Assembly: GCA_037440885.1 (NCBI GenBank)
Contig: JBBITI010000019.1
Span: 1 to 56,306, forward strand
Direction of reading: 5' to 3'
Origin: JBBITI01 sp037440885
GTDB taxonomy: Bacteria; Chloroflexota; Dehalococcoidia; Dehalococcoidales; UBA2162
DNA length: 56,306 nt
Position numbers and translations under genes: made by a program. Below, piece after piece: positions 18,687-27,476 of the stretch. Under the pieces are notes generated by a model. That model was not told where the DNA came from. It made no database searches and saw nothing but the letters and a program-made list of their open reading frames with translations. The number at the start of each line of letters is the position of its first letter. Position 1 is the stretch's first letter.

Positions 18687-19883
18687 TTACTTTACTCTAT
18701 CCTTGAAAAGTCGCACAACTTTATCCAGTATCTTGTCAGCGACATCTCGCTTGCTCATGAGAGGTAACTCTTCCGTATTACCTTTCATATCGATAATCGT
18801 TACCTGGTTAGTGTCGACTGCAAAACCGGATCCCGGTACCGATACATCATTCGCACAGATAAAATCAAGATGCTTTGCTGCCAATTTCCTTCGTGCGTTG
18901 GTTATCAGATCCTGGGTCTCCGCAGCAAATCCGATCTTAATTAAATTTTCCGGTAACTCTAGAAGAAAATCTTCATTTTCTACCAGTTCCAGTAATAACT
19001 TCCCGCCGGTTTTCTTGATTTTATTTACTGCAGGCTCTGCAACACGATAATCGGACACCGCAGCGGCCATAATCAGCACATCAACTGAATTGCACGCCTC
19101 CAAAACAGATTCGCGCAACTGGCCAACCGTTTCCACTTTGCGCAGATCGTTGTAGATCCCCGTTCCGGGTGGGTCAATTGTAGTAATCAAATTGACGTAT
19201 GCACCCCGATCACGGGCGGCAGCAGCCAGGGCGAACCCCATTTTCCCGGAAGATCTGTTACCGATATAGCGGACCGGGTCAATCGGTTCCCGGGTACCGC
19301 CGGCAGTTATCACGATTCGTTTTCCGGCAAGGTCACCGCTTCTTGATAAAACGCGATTGATCGCAGCGATTATGTCCGGTACCTCCGCCAGTCTTCCCTG
19401 TCCGGCACCACCCGACGCCAAGTGACCGACCCCGGGATCGACAAAAACAACGCCGCGGGCTTTTAATAGTTGCACATTTTCCTGGGTAGCTTTATTCTCC
19501 CACATTCCGGTGTGCATCGCCGGAGCAATGATGATCGGGGCTTTTGTAGCTACCACGGTAGTGCAGACCATGTCGCTGGCGATACCAGCGGCGATTTTAG
19601 CAATAATATCTGCCGTTGCCGGGGCTACTACTACAACATCCGCCGCTTCGGCTAATGCCACATGTTCGACGCTGAATTCACCACTCAGTTCAAACATGTT
19701 GTAGACCACCGGGCGTCCGGTAACTGCCCGAAAGGTCACCGGAGAAACAAACTTCATGGCGGCTTCAGTCAGTATTACTTCTACTTTGGCGCCAGCCTGG
19801 GTTAATTTACTTGCCAGGTCAGCCCCTTTGTAGGCGGCAATACTGCCCGTGATCCCAAGAACAATCGTTTTATTTGCCAGCAT
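18687..19883 (-). CDS. coaBC: Bifunctional phosphopantothenoylcysteine decarboxylase / phosphopantothenate-cysteine ligase
   Basis: CoaBC carries out steps 2 and 3 of CoA synthesis: ligation of Cys to phosphopantothenate and FMN-dependent decarboxylation. The CoaC half (about residues 1-185) shows GITGSIAAYKGADLAS, the catalytic His in VEHVALAEAADVVVVAPAT and PAMHTGMWEN (the PAMH variant of PAMN). The CoaB half shows ITAGGTREPIDPVRYIGNRSSGKMG, the nucleotide-binding motif, and KIGFAAET near the end. The lid reads GHLASGGAGQGRL without the Cys found in E. coli, as also in actinobacterial proteins. The ATG at 19883 has GGAGG 5 bases upstream; a GTG two codons earlier overlaps that site. It lies 51 bases after coaX. 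Confidence 0.95.
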   Translation of the reverse strand: MLANKTIVLGITGSIAAYKGADLASKLTQAGAKVEVILTEAAMKFVSPVTFRAVTGRPVVYNMFELSGEFSVEHVALAEAADVVVVAPATADIIAKIAAGIASDMVCTTVVATKAPIIIAPAMHTGMWENKATQENVQLLKARGVVFVDPGVGHLASGGAGQGRLAEVPDIIAAINRVLSRSGDLAGKRIVITAGGTREPIDPVRYIGNRSSGKMGFALAAAARDRGAYVNLITTIDPPGTGIYNDLRKVETVGQLRESVLEACNSVDVLIMAAAVSDYRVAEPAVNKIKKTGGKLLLELVENEDFLLELPENLIKIGFAAETQDLITNARRKLAAKHLDFICANDVSVPGSGFAVDTNQVTIIDMKGNTEELPLMSKRDVADKILDKVVRLFKDRVK

Positions 19884-19934
19884 AACCACCTCCGGAACAT
19901 GCAGGTCTCATTAATGCTTTCCGACCGACTCGTA

Positions 19935-20699
19935 TTATTTATTCAACTGGTATATCAATTTTAACCCATAAAGCGTAATATCGCTATTGACGATATCGAT
20001 CAGTTTAGTTCCGCTGGCAATCAGTTCGGCATATCCGCCGGTTGCCACCACCAGTGCTCTCTCCGGTAGTTCGGCTTGCACTCTTTTAATCAAGCCCTCC
20101 ACCAGCCCGATGTAGCCAAATACGATGCCGGATTGCATCGCCGTAATCGTACTGGTACCGATCGCTTTTTCAGGAGCGATCAGTTCCACTCTGGGCAATG
20201 CGGCGGTGCGGGTATAGAGAGCCTGGGCAGCAATAGCGATACCGGGGGCAATCACTCCGCCGATAAAATCACCGTTACGGTCGACGATATCAAAAGTAGT
20301 GCCGGTTCCCATATCCACCACGATAACCGGTGGTTTATAGAGTCGACTCGCCGCCGCCGCATTGACGATACGGTCGGAACCGATTTCTCTCGGATTCGGA
20401 TATGTGATCCGCACCCCGGTTTTCACACCCACTCTTACTACAAGCGGACTCACCTTGAAATAGCGGTGCAATAATTCTTCCCATGTTCCGACCAGCGGCG
20501 GTACCACGGAACAGACAACAGCTTCAGTAATATCACTTATCTTGATATGCTGTTGCCCTAATAAGACCAGCAACATGGCGGCATATTCATCAGGCATCTC
20601 ATTGATATCGGTCGCCATGCGCCAGGTAGCGCGTAAATGCTCGCCCTCAAAATCTCCTAAAGTCACATTTGTATTCCCGATATCTATAGCTAAAAGCAT
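19935..20699 (-). CDS. coaX: Type III pantothenate kinase
   Basis: CoaX performs the first step of CoA synthesis, phosphorylating pantothenate with ATP. It belongs to the ASKHA fold, needs a monovalent cation and is not feedback-inhibited by CoA. It is 254 residues with motif 1 LLAIDIGNTNVTLGDF, the substrate-binding GSDRIVNAAAASRLY (GxDR), the catalytic Asp in VVDMGTGTTFDIVD, and GGVIAPGIAIAAQALYTRTA. The start has AGGAGG 3 bases before the ATG. Together with coaBC and nnr it forms a cofactor cluster. No panC, panB or coaD is in the window. Confidence 0.96.
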   Translation of the reverse strand: MLLAIDIGNTNVTLGDFEGEHLRATWRMATDINEMPDEYAAMLLVLLGQQHIKISDITEAVVCSVVPPLVGTWEELLHRYFKVSPLVVRVGVKTGVRITYPNPREIGSDRIVNAAAASRLYKPPVIVVDMGTGTTFDIVDRNGDFIGGVIAPGIAIAAQALYTRTAALPRVELIAPEKAIGTSTITAMQSGIVFGYIGLVEGLIKRVQAELPERALVVATGGYAELIASGTKLIDIVNSDITLYGLKLIYQLNK

Positions 20700-20719
20700 G
20701 GCTCCTCCTGATCCACCAG

Positions 20720-22282
20720 CTAACTTTTTAGTGCTTTGATCACACGCGGTAATAAAGGCAACAAATCACCAGCAACCATCCCGGCATCACCCAGTTCACT
20801 CACGGCTATGTCTCCGGCTTTACCGTGAACAAACACTCCAGACAGCGCAGCCTCGAATGATGGCATTCTCTGCGCTACAAGCCCGGTAATAACACCCGCC
20901 AAGACATCACCCGTCCCGGCGGAAGCCAGCGCCGGATTAGCAAATGGCGACACTGCCGTACGCCCGTCCGGTGCGGCAATCACTGTATAAGCGCCTTTCA
21001 GGACGACCGTTTTTTGCCACTCTACAGCCTTTTCTCTGGCAATGTTGATGCGATTATTCTGGACCTGTTCCACCGTCATTCCGGTTAACCGGGCCATCTC
21101 ACCCGGGTGCGGCGTAAGTATAGCATCAGCTTTCAGACGCTGCCACACAACGCCCTTTTTGCCGGCATCGGCTAGAATGCCGGCAAGTATATTGAGAGCA
21201 TCAGCATCGATAACAACCCGTAAGTTGGGACGACTCTGATCGAACAAGACAGATTCGATTAATTGAGCCGCTCCTTCACTGCGACCTATACCGGGGCCAA
21301 CCAGCAGAGCATCATAATTATCCAGTTCACTCTTTAGAATGAGTGGAGCCTCATGGCTTAACCCCCCTTTGCTTTCCGGTAACGGTAAAAATGTTGTTTC
21401 ATGCAACTTGGATGCGAGGATCGGATGTAGTTCTGACGGAATAGCCAGAGTCACCAGGCCAACCCCGACACGCATTGCTCCGCTGCAGGCCAGAAAGGCT
21501 GCTCCGGTATAATTTCTGGACCCGGCGAATATCATTGCCTTACCGAAGGTCCCCTTGTTAGCCGTCAAGGGCCGCTTCGGGAGATTAACTTTCACCTTTT
21601 CCGGCGTGATCAATTCGATGTCACTATCGGCTGTTTCAGGATTGACGCCGATATCCACTACCTTGATCCGGCCGGTATACTCTGCTCCCGGCATGAGGAA
21701 TAATCCGACCTTCGGAAAACCCAGGGTGATCGTTTCATCTGCTTGCAGGCAGTTAGCGTCAATTTGCCCGGTGTCGGCATTCATTCCCGACGGGATATCC
21801 AGGGCAAATATTTTCTTTGCCAGACGGCTATTTTTAACTATTCTTACGGTATCGATAATCTCGGAGAGCCGTCCGGATATCGGACGGTTCTTACCGATCC
21901 CCAGTAGTGCGTCTAACACCACGTCCGCTGAGATTAATTCGCGTTCTAATTGATCGAGTGCTGTAACACCGACATGGATAATCTCCAGTCCATGTTCCTG
22001 AGCCATGATCAAGTTCTTGTCGTTAACCGGTCTATCCCCGTAGGTAAATATCTTCACCCCAAAGCCATAAGTACGCAGGTAACGTCCGGCCACCAGGCCA
22101 TCGCCCCCGTTGTTTCCCGGCCCTGCCAGGACAACTACAGATGACTTCCGGCCGGAGACGCTGTCACGGATCGCTTCGGCTGCTGCCCGGCCAGCATTTT
22201 CCATTAATACTTCGGTTGGTATACCGGCAGCAGCACAGCGTTGTTCTGCCTGTCTCATCTGCGCAACAGTCAAGATCTTCAT
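20720..22282 (-). CDS. nnr: Bifunctional NAD(P)H-hydrate epimerase / ADP-dependent dehydratase
   Basis: Nnr repairs hydrated NAD(P)H (NADHX). The N-terminal YjeF_N domain (about residues 1-210) interconverts R and S epimers; the C-terminal ribokinase-like domain dehydrates the S form with ADP. Visible motifs are VVLAGPGNNGGDGLVAGR near residue 50, LDIPSGMNADTGQ in the epimerase, and in the dehydratase GSRNYTGAAFLA, ILTPHPGEMARLTG and NPALASAGTGDVLAGVITG. Length (520) is normal for a fused enzyme. The ribosome site is weak. It is 20 bases upstream of coaX. No separate nnrE or nnrD was seen. Confidence 0.95.
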   Translation of the reverse strand: MKILTVAQMRQAEQRCAAAGIPTEVLMENAGRAAAEAIRDSVSGRKSSVVVLAGPGNNGGDGLVAGRYLRTYGFGVKIFTYGDRPVNDKNLIMAQEHGLEIIHVGVTALDQLERELISADVVLDALLGIGKNRPISGRLSEIIDTVRIVKNSRLAKKIFALDIPSGMNADTGQIDANCLQADETITLGFPKVGLFLMPGAEYTGRIKVVDIGVNPETADSDIELITPEKVKVNLPKRPLTANKGTFGKAMIFAGSRNYTGAAFLACSGAMRVGVGLVTLAIPSELHPILASKLHETTFLPLPESKGGLSHEAPLILKSELDNYDALLVGPGIGRSEGAAQLIESVLFDQSRPNLRVVIDADALNILAGILADAGKKGVVWQRLKADAILTPHPGEMARLTGMTVEQVQNNRINIAREKAVEWQKTVVLKGAYTVIAAPDGRTAVSPFANPALASAGTGDVLAGVITGLVAQRMPSFEAALSGVFVHGKAGDIAVSELGDAGMVAGDLLPLLPRVIKALKS

Positions 22283-22403
22283 AACTTATCAACAGCAAAA
22301 AACATACAAGTATTTTACATTATGTTCATGCCGGTTTCGATACCTGTGTTTGAGTCTAACAGTCTGTCAACGGGAGGTCAATAGCGAAGGTCATTATTGT
22401 GTC

Positions 22404-22868
22404 TCAAGACTGAAAAATACTGAGTTGTTTCGACATCGCATCCCAGTGAGTACCACGCCAGTAGATACGGCGGCATGAAGGACAGCGCATAAACACGGTC
22501 TGGGTCCGGTACACATAAGACGGAACCTGTTCTCGAACTTCCTCTTTGTTAATACTCTCCAGTTTCTGATTGCACACCGGACAAATTGAAAAAGCGTTAG
22601 TATTTGGATCAAGGTGAAATTGTTTTATCACCTGGGAAATTTGCTCTACGATATTGTCATTCAGAATCAACATCGCTTTTATGTTCCCGTTGCGGATTAC
22701 TCCCCATTGCATCAAACGGGTATCCCGTGTAAGAATAACCCGTTCTTCATGTAATGCCTGCAAAATGATTGCCGCATCTTCTTTTCCCCGGAAAAAGACC
22801 GCATCAAACCCTGAAATACGCAGCCACTTCGCCAATTTACCGACGTTAGTATCAACGATAAATTTCAT
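22404..22868 (-). CDS. Mut7-C RNAse domain protein with zinc ribbon
   Basis: This 154-residue protein has the Mut7-C architecture. An N-terminal PIN-like nuclease fold begins MKFIVDTNVGKLAKWLRISGFD, where the Asp and Lys are conserved, with the further acidic site VILTRDTRLM near residue 48. A C-terminal zinc ribbon has CPVC near residue 95 and CPSC near residue 128, followed by RIYWRGTHWDAM. The family is predicted to be an RNase but no substrate is established. It is 121 bases upstream of nnr on the same strand; no hairpin is evident in between, so it may lead that transcript. The start has only a weak ribosome site. Confidence 0.85.
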   Translation of the reverse strand: MKFIVDTNVGKLAKWLRISGFDAVFFRGKEDAAIILQALHEERVILTRDTRLMQWGVIRNGNIKAMLILNDNIVEQISQVIKQFHLDPNTNAFSICPVCNQKLESINKEEVREQVPSYVYRTQTVFMRCPSCRRIYWRGTHWDAMSKQLSIFQS

Positions 22869-22944
22869 AAACAGAAATTATAATTCCAGTATTAAAGTGA
22901 CTTCTCTGTGTATCTCTTTTGCCTTCTCGGGGCTGACATGGAAT

Positions 22945-23613
22945 TCAACTTGTTCTTATAGAAAATGGATTGAAACTTAATTTACGGTCATAGGTATCGA
23001 TCGATTCCGTTCTCTTCAACCAGCCAACCACCACATAAGTCAATGGAGTCGCTACGACCTCGATAGCCACTTTTACGATCCAGTGGTACAGGATAAACAC
23101 CGGCATGAAGGAAGATGTCCCGGCGAAAGCAATGGTAATGAATATCGCGGTATCCAGGCCTTCACCAACAATCGTCGAACTTATCGTCCGCGACCATAAC
23201 CATCTGCCCCGGGTTAATATCTTGAGCCGGGATAAGATAAAAGAATTGGTAAACGAACCCAACAGATAACCGGTAAAGGAAGCAACCAACAAACGGGGAG
23301 TGTAACCCAGAATGGTCTCGTAAGCCGTCTGATTTTGCCAGAACTCAGCGGACGGCATAATTTGCCCGATCCAGACAAAAAACACAAAAAGCAGATTGCA
23401 CACGAAACCCAGCCAGATCACCCGCCGTGCCACTGCATAACCGTATACCTCGGTGAGAATATCGCCAAAGATATATGACAATGGGAAAATAACTATTGCA
23501 GCGGGGAGCGATACAAATCCGAAGCTGACAAACTTGACGGCGATCAGGTTAGCGGTAATCAGGCAGGTAACGAAGAAAGCGCTGAAGATTAGCAGCCTTT
23601 GGGAAACTTTCAT
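22945..23613 (-). CDS. Queuosine precursor transporter (YhhQ/VUT family)
   Basis: This 222-residue membrane protein has six or so helices and the family pattern: FVTCLITANLIAVKF at the start, PAAIVIFPLSYIFGDILTEVYGY (with the conserved Asp and Glu) near residue 45, then ARRVIWLGF and LLGSFTNSFILSRLK. VGEGLDTAIFITIAFAG near the C-terminus is also diagnostic. Members import queuosine precursors such as preQ0/preQ1 for tRNA modification. Its ATG lies just after the corA stop codon (one base between), so it is probably translated with corA. No preQ1 riboswitch or que genes were seen. Confidence 0.9.
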   Translation of the reverse strand: MKVSQRLLIFSAFFVTCLITANLIAVKFVSFGFVSLPAAIVIFPLSYIFGDILTEVYGYAVARRVIWLGFVCNLLFVFFVWIGQIMPSAEFWQNQTAYETILGYTPRLLVASFTGYLLGSFTNSFILSRLKILTRGRWLWSRTISSTIVGEGLDTAIFITIAFAGTSSFMPVFILYHWIVKVAIEVVATPLTYVVVGWLKRTESIDTYDRKLSFNPFSIRTS

Positions 23614-23614
23614 C

Positions 23615-24577
23615 CTATATCCAGCGTTTCCGTCGGAATAAAAAGATCATGCCAATACCTATGAGAGACATGATCAGTATTAAAATAGCAAAGGTAATAT
23701 AACTATCCGTGCGGTCGTTCCCGCCGGGAAGGATGACGTTCATCCCATAAATACTTGATACGATCAGGAACGGCAACAAGATAGTCGAAAGGATCGTCAG
23801 CACTCTCATTACGCGGTTCATCCGATCGGTACCCAGGATATAATCCGTATCTTTATAGACTTCAATAATCTCTTTGGCTTCATCGAGGGTATCGCAAATC
23901 TTGTTGGCGTGGTCCATCAGGTCGCCATAATAAACGCTGATATCAATTTTAATGAACCGTTTCAGCTTCGGTTCGAGTTCAACGATTACGTTTCGTGATG
24001 GAAACATAATGCGCCGCTGCGTAATGACATCTCGCCTGAGACTGGCCAGTTCCTGGGCTATTTCGGCATTTTCATCGAACGCCCGGTCTTCAACTTCTTC
24101 CGCCCAACTGAGTATTTTGTCTAAAATCGGGAAGTAGGCATCGACTGCCCGGTCCAGTATCCGATAGACAAGAAACCCGGAGCCGTGACTGAAACTCTCT
24201 TTTCTGGCTTCCTCATCAATCTGGCATTCCCGGAAAAACTTGACCAGCGTTTTCAATGCCCCGCTGTGCACGGTGACGAGATAATTATCTCCCACGAAAA
24301 CCGCCACCTGGTCGTGAGTGCTAACCCGGGTTTCCCGGTTAAATACCGAAAAATGAAAGATAAAAAACAGGTAGTCTTGATATACATCAATTTTCGGTCT
24401 TTGTTTGCGGCTGAGACAATCGTCCAGATCCAGGGGATGGAATGGGAAATGCTTCCCCAGATATTCCATTTCGCGATTGGTTGGCTTAATGATATTGGTC
24501 CAAACCAGATCACCCCAGGCAACCGTCTCGATATTCAGTTGTTCCGGTTGTATTTCCGGTTTAGAGGTAATTGCCAT
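23615..24577 (-). CDS. corA: CorA family divalent cation transporter
   Basis: This 320-residue member of the CorA/Mrs2 family forms pentameric Mg2+ (or Co2+/Ni2+/Zn2+) channels. The large N-terminal cytoplasmic domain includes HPLDLDDCLSRKQRPKID and a long helical stalk. The two C-terminal transmembrane helices carry the signature YGMN (SSIYGMNVILPGG) near residue 277, and the basic tail FLFRRKRWI follows TM2. AAAGGGG precedes the ATG. It shares a 190-base divergent region with the nifS-like gene. Whether Mg2+ is the real substrate is not decided by sequence. Confidence 0.93.
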   Translation of the reverse strand: MAITSKPEIQPEQLNIETVAWGDLVWTNIIKPTNREMEYLGKHFPFHPLDLDDCLSRKQRPKIDVYQDYLFFIFHFSVFNRETRVSTHDQVAVFVGDNYLVTVHSGALKTLVKFFRECQIDEEARKESFSHGSGFLVYRILDRAVDAYFPILDKILSWAEEVEDRAFDENAEIAQELASLRRDVITQRRIMFPSRNVIVELEPKLKRFIKIDISVYYGDLMDHANKICDTLDEAKEIIEVYKDTDYILGTDRMNRVMRVLTILSTILLPFLIVSSIYGMNVILPGGNDRTDSYITFAILILIMSLIGIGMIFLFRRKRWI

Positions 24578-24691
24578 TTCAGTCCCCTTTCACACACTGT
24601 ACTTACAAACCCTAAAGTGGACTTTATACATTGTAACATAGAGAGTAAATATCTCAACAATAAAAAGCGATTCTCCTGTAACCTCCGGTCA

Positions 24692-24720
24692 ATGTCACAT
24701 AAAGTAAAAAGTGTTATGAT
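24692..24720 (+). promoter_or_regulatory. Candidate promoter of the nifS-like operon
   Basis: TATGAT at 24715-24720 has ATGTCA 17 bases upstream, a modest -35. It lies about 50 bases before the ATG, in the gap shared with the divergent corA gene. No IscR-type site is evident. Confidence 0.35.
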
Positions 24721-24767
24721 ATATTCAAGGCAAGGCATGTTATTGTCCTGTAAATACAGGAGGGAAA

Positions 24768-25952
24768 ATGAGAAAAGTCTATCTGGATAATGCTTCGACA
24801 AATCCCGTCCTTCCGGAAGTCCGTGAAATTATGCTTCCCTACCTCGACAAGCTGTACGGTAATCCGTCCTGTATGCACGATTGGGGCGATGCCGCTCGTG
24901 ACGGAATCGAATCATCCCGGGAGAAAGTCGCCAGTCTTATCGGGGCGAATAGTGAAGATATTATTTTCACGTCAAGCGGGACAGAAAGCAACAATCTCGC
25001 TGTGAAAGGACTTGCCCTGGCCCAACAAGGGAAAGGAAAACACATCATCATTTCTGCTATCGAGCATTTTTCTGTTTTAAACTCAGCCAAGACACTGGAA
25101 AAACAGGGATTTGAAGTAACAGTCATCCCGGTCGATAAAAAAGGAGTAGTCGATCCGGATAATATACAAAAAAACATCAAAAAAGAGACTATACTGGTTT
25201 CGATTATTCACGCCAGTTCCGAAGTCGGGACAATCCAGCCAATCAAGGAAATAGGAAAAATCACCCGAGGAAAAAACATTATTTTCCACACGGACAGCGT
25301 TGCCGCAACGGGAAATATCCCGGTAGATGTCAGAGAGCTCGGTGTTGATGCGCTAAGTATGGCGGCTAACCAGTTTTACGGGCCTAAAGGTGCCGCTGCT
25401 CTCTGGGTTCGCAAAGGAGTACGCATTATTCCGCTAATGGATGGTGGTATCCAGGAAGGCGGACGCCGCCCGGGCACAGAGAATGTACCCGCTATTGTCG
25501 GGATGGGGAAGGCAGCCGAATCCGTGAGTACCGGCCTCGAAAAGCGTATAGCCCGATTGGAGCAGATGAGGAATCGGTTGTTAAAAGAGATACCGACCAG
25601 GATAGAACGGGTCATTGTCACCGGACATCCGGTTAACCGGTTACCCGGGCATGCCAGTTTTTGTGTCGAGTTTATCGAAGGCGAAGCGATGATCATGTTA
25701 CTCAGCAGCCAGGGAATCGCTGTAACCTCCGGGTCTGCCTGCACCTCTCGTGCTTTGAAAGCTTCGCACGTCCTGATTGCCATGGGCCTTACACATGCGG
25801 TTGCCCAAGGTTCGCTGCTGATGAGCCTGGGAACCGACAATACGGATGAGGATGTCGATTATGTTATCGCTACTCTCCCGCCGATTGTCGATCGATTACG
25901 TCAGATGTCTCCACTTTATGCCAAATATCTCAAAAAGACCAAAGGAGTATAA
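24768..25952 (+). CDS. NifS/IscS-like class V aminotransferase fold protein lacking the PLP lysine
   Basis: The 394 residues follow the cysteine-desulfurase pattern: VYLDNASTNPVLPEV, then FTSSGTESNNLAVKG and SAIEHFSVLNS (PLP-stacking His kept). The persulfide Cys is kept at C325 in SGSACTSRAL. But the PLP site is altered. The normal S-G-H-K before YGPKG reads A-A-N-Q here (Asn201, Gln202), so the Schiff-base Lys is absent. D176 is kept, while the usual Gln three residues later is Ala179. Archaeoglobus fulgidus IscS, with Asp at the Lys position, is a known precedent, reported as inactive as a desulfurase. The protein may relay sulfur or hold the scaffold rather than cleave cysteine. A GGAGG site precedes the ATG. 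The scaffold gene starts 2 bases after its stop. Confidence 0.9.
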   Translation: MRKVYLDNASTNPVLPEVREIMLPYLDKLYGNPSCMHDWGDAARDGIESSREKVASLIGANSEDIIFTSSGTESNNLAVKGLALAQQGKGKHIIISAIEHFSVLNSAKTLEKQGFEVTVIPVDKKGVVDPDNIQKNIKKETILVSIIHASSEVGTIQPIKEIGKITRGKNIIFHTDSVAATGNIPVDVRELGVDALSMAANQFYGPKGAAALWVRKGVRIIPLMDGGIQEGGRRPGTENVPAIVGMGKAAESVSTGLEKRIARLEQMRNRLLKEIPTRIERVIVTGHPVNRLPGHASFCVEFIEGEAMIMLLSSQGIAVTSGSACTSRALKASHVLIAMGLTHAVAQGSLLMSLGTDNTDEDVDYVIATLPPIVDRLRQMSPLYAKYLKKTKGV

Positions 25953-25954
25953 AG

Positions 25955-26341
25955 ATGCCTGTCTATAGTGACAAAGTAATGGACCATTTCATGCACCCCC
26001 GAAACGTCGGAGAAATTGAAAATGCTGACGGAGTCGGGGAAGTCGGTAATCCCGTTTGTGGAGATATGATGACTTTCTATATCAAGGTAAAAAATAACCG
26101 GCTTGATGATATCAAATTCAAGACGTTCGGCTGCGGTGCCGCTATCGCAGTTTCCAGCATGGTGAGCGAGATGGCCCTAGGAAAGACAATTGAAGAAGCT
26201 CTGAAAATTACTCCTCAGAGTGTAGCTGACGAACTGGAAGGTTTGCCTAAACAAAAATTCCACTGTTCCAATCTGGGAGCACAGGCTTTGCACAAAGCGA
26301 TCGATGATTACAAGAAGAAACTACAGGAAAAAAGGCAATAG
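25955..26341 (+). CDS. Fe-S cluster assembly scaffold, IscU/NifU N-terminal type
   Basis: This 128-residue single-domain scaffold assembles [2Fe-2S]/[4Fe-4S] clusters before transfer to apoproteins. The three ligand cysteines are present: C35 in GNPVCGDMM (with the conserved Asp37), C60 in FKTFGCGAAIAVSSM, and C104 in KFHCSNLGAQAL. The start VYSDKVMDHFMHPRNVGE is typical. AAAGGAG lies ahead of the ATG, two bases after the nifS-like stop, so the two products are surely made together. The partner normally supplies sulfur from cysteine, but that partner lacks the PLP Lys, so the sulfur source is an open question. No HscA/HscB or ferredoxin follows. Confidence 0.94.
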   Translation: MPVYSDKVMDHFMHPRNVGEIENADGVGEVGNPVCGDMMTFYIKVKNNRLDDIKFKTFGCGAAIAVSSMVSEMALGKTIEEALKITPQSVADELEGLPKQKFHCSNLGAQALHKAIDDYKKKLQEKRQ

Positions 26342-26362
26342 GGAAGGGAGGATTGGTTAAAA

Positions 26363-26563
26363 ATGACTGAGAAAAAAGAGAATAATAATATTACGAAGAA
26401 AGCACCCCACTGCCCTTATTGCGATGAGGAAGTACAACAGGCCAAACTTCCCTGGTGTAAGGGTTGCGGAGTAAATTTAGTCTATTGTCCTCACTGCAGT
26501 AAGCTGTTTCCCAGTGAAGCAACTTCCTGCCCGCACTGCGGCAGCAAAAAACCGGTGAATTAG
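26363..26563 (+). CDS. Small double zinc-ribbon protein
   Basis: This 66-residue protein carries four CxxC pairs: CPYC and CKGC in the first half, CPHC and CPHC in the second, giving two zinc-ribbon knuckles or possibly a metal/persulfide site. The N-terminus MTEKKENNNITKKAP is charged and disordered. GGAGG lies about 12 bases before the ATG, 21 bases after the scaffold gene, placing it in the same operon. Its position between an Fe-S scaffold and TusA suggests a role in sulfur or metal handling, but no function is established. Confidence 0.8.
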   Translation: MTEKKENNNITKKAPHCPYCDEEVQQAKLPWCKGCGVNLVYCPHCSKLFPSEATSCPHCGSKKPVN

Positions 26564-26637
26564 CACCTGCATCAACACCGACCATGAGAACTATCGCGCG
26601 TTATACATTACAGGTATGGAGCCAGAGAGGGTAGTAG

Positions 26638-26871
26638 ATGAAATCCGATGATACCATCGATTGTGTCGGTCTGTATTGCCCGATGCCTATCGCCAAGACC
26701 GCTTCTAAAATAAAACAACTGAAAGTCGGTGCGGTTCTGGAAGTAATAGCCGATGACAAAGGTATTAAAATGGATATGCCGGCGTGGTGTAAAACAACTG
26801 GGCATGAATTTCTCGGGATGGAAGAAAAGGGAACCGAGATCCATCTCTACGTTCGGAAGAAACATGACTGA
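26638..26871 (+). CDS. TusA family sulfurtransferase
   Basis: This 77-residue protein has the SirA/TusA fold and carries a persulfide on a single Cys. The CPxP motif is present as DCVGLYCPMPIAKTASKIK, with C14 as the likely sulfur carrier. GAVLEVIADDKGIKMDMPAWC (a second Cys) and the end GTEIHLYVRKK are usual. In E. coli TusA passes sulfur from IscS to tRNA thiolation or molybdenum cofactor work; here it sits 74 bases after the zinc-ribbon gene in the same cluster. It may deliver sulfur to the NifU-like scaffold in place of the altered NifS-like protein. Converges with the DUF4340 gene. Confidence 0.88.
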   Translation: MKSDDTIDCVGLYCPMPIAKTASKIKQLKVGAVLEVIADDKGIKMDMPAWCKTTGHEFLGMEEKGTEIHLYVRKKHD

Positions 26872-26897
26872 TCGCCAGGAACGGGACTGGTTTGATA

Positions 26898-27458
26898 CTA
26901 TTTCGCTGCTGGTGTCGCATAAGGCGGCTCTTTGACAATTTTGGCCAGGACATCGTACCAGGTATGATCCACCGTAGCTACTGCAGTTGATCCTGGAGCC
27001 TGAACGTAATAATTTCCGCCGTTGGGTGTGACATCACCAACCGAGATTTGCATCGTCTCCCCATCAGTCAATATCAACTGAATCAACATCTTGGGCTGGG
27101 TAAGACCGTATTCAGCCAGTTTCTCCTCGGTAGTCGATTGACTTATTACCCGGTCCGCCCCCGGCCCACTCAGCAATAACGGGATGCCACCACCCCATCT
27201 CTTGACATCCACCGGCGACTTGTTTTCGTCATCAAAGAACCAGGGAAACTTATCTTCCATTTTTATCCGGATAAAAGAACAGCTCAAACTCTCACGCGGC
27301 AAACTGATCGTTATCCTGTCAATGTCTTCCTGTTCGATAAGCCAGACATACTCTTTCGGAATCTTTGGAGCCGGCGGTCCGGGACGTGAAACAGCGTAAT
27401 ATACGCCACCCAGCATGGCTAACAACAGAAAGAGAATAATAATATTTCTTGTTTTCAA
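26898..27458 (-). CDS. DUF4340 domain protein
   Basis: This 186-residue protein has one N-terminal transmembrane helix (NIIILFLLLAMLGGVYYAVS) and an extracytoplasmic DUF4340 domain: VWLIEQEDIDRITISLPRES, the Phe/Trp patch FPWFFDDENKSPVDVKRW, then EYGLTQPKMLIQLILTDGE and the tail TWYDVLAKIVKEPP. The domain is usually found next to Gld-type ABC systems, as here, and is of unknown function. A TTG start with GGGAAGAC upstream is used. It is the last gene of the five-gene leftward operon, 18 bases after the GldG-like gene. Confidence 0.85.
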   Translation of the reverse strand: MKTRNIIILFLLLAMLGGVYYAVSRPGPPAPKIPKEYVWLIEQEDIDRITISLPRESLSCSFIRIKMEDKFPWFFDDENKSPVDVKRWGGGIPLLLSGPGADRVISQSTTEEKLAEYGLTQPKMLIQLILTDGETMQISVGDVTPNGGNYYVQAPGSTAVATVDHTWYDVLAKIVKEPPYATPAAK

Positions 27459-27476
27459 ACTTGTCTTCCCAGTATT

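Noticed and set aside
18687..19883. PAMH in place of PAMN and loss of the lid Cys in CoaBC as unusual features.
   Set aside because: The same changes are known in actinobacterial CoaBC proteins, so they are a common variant.
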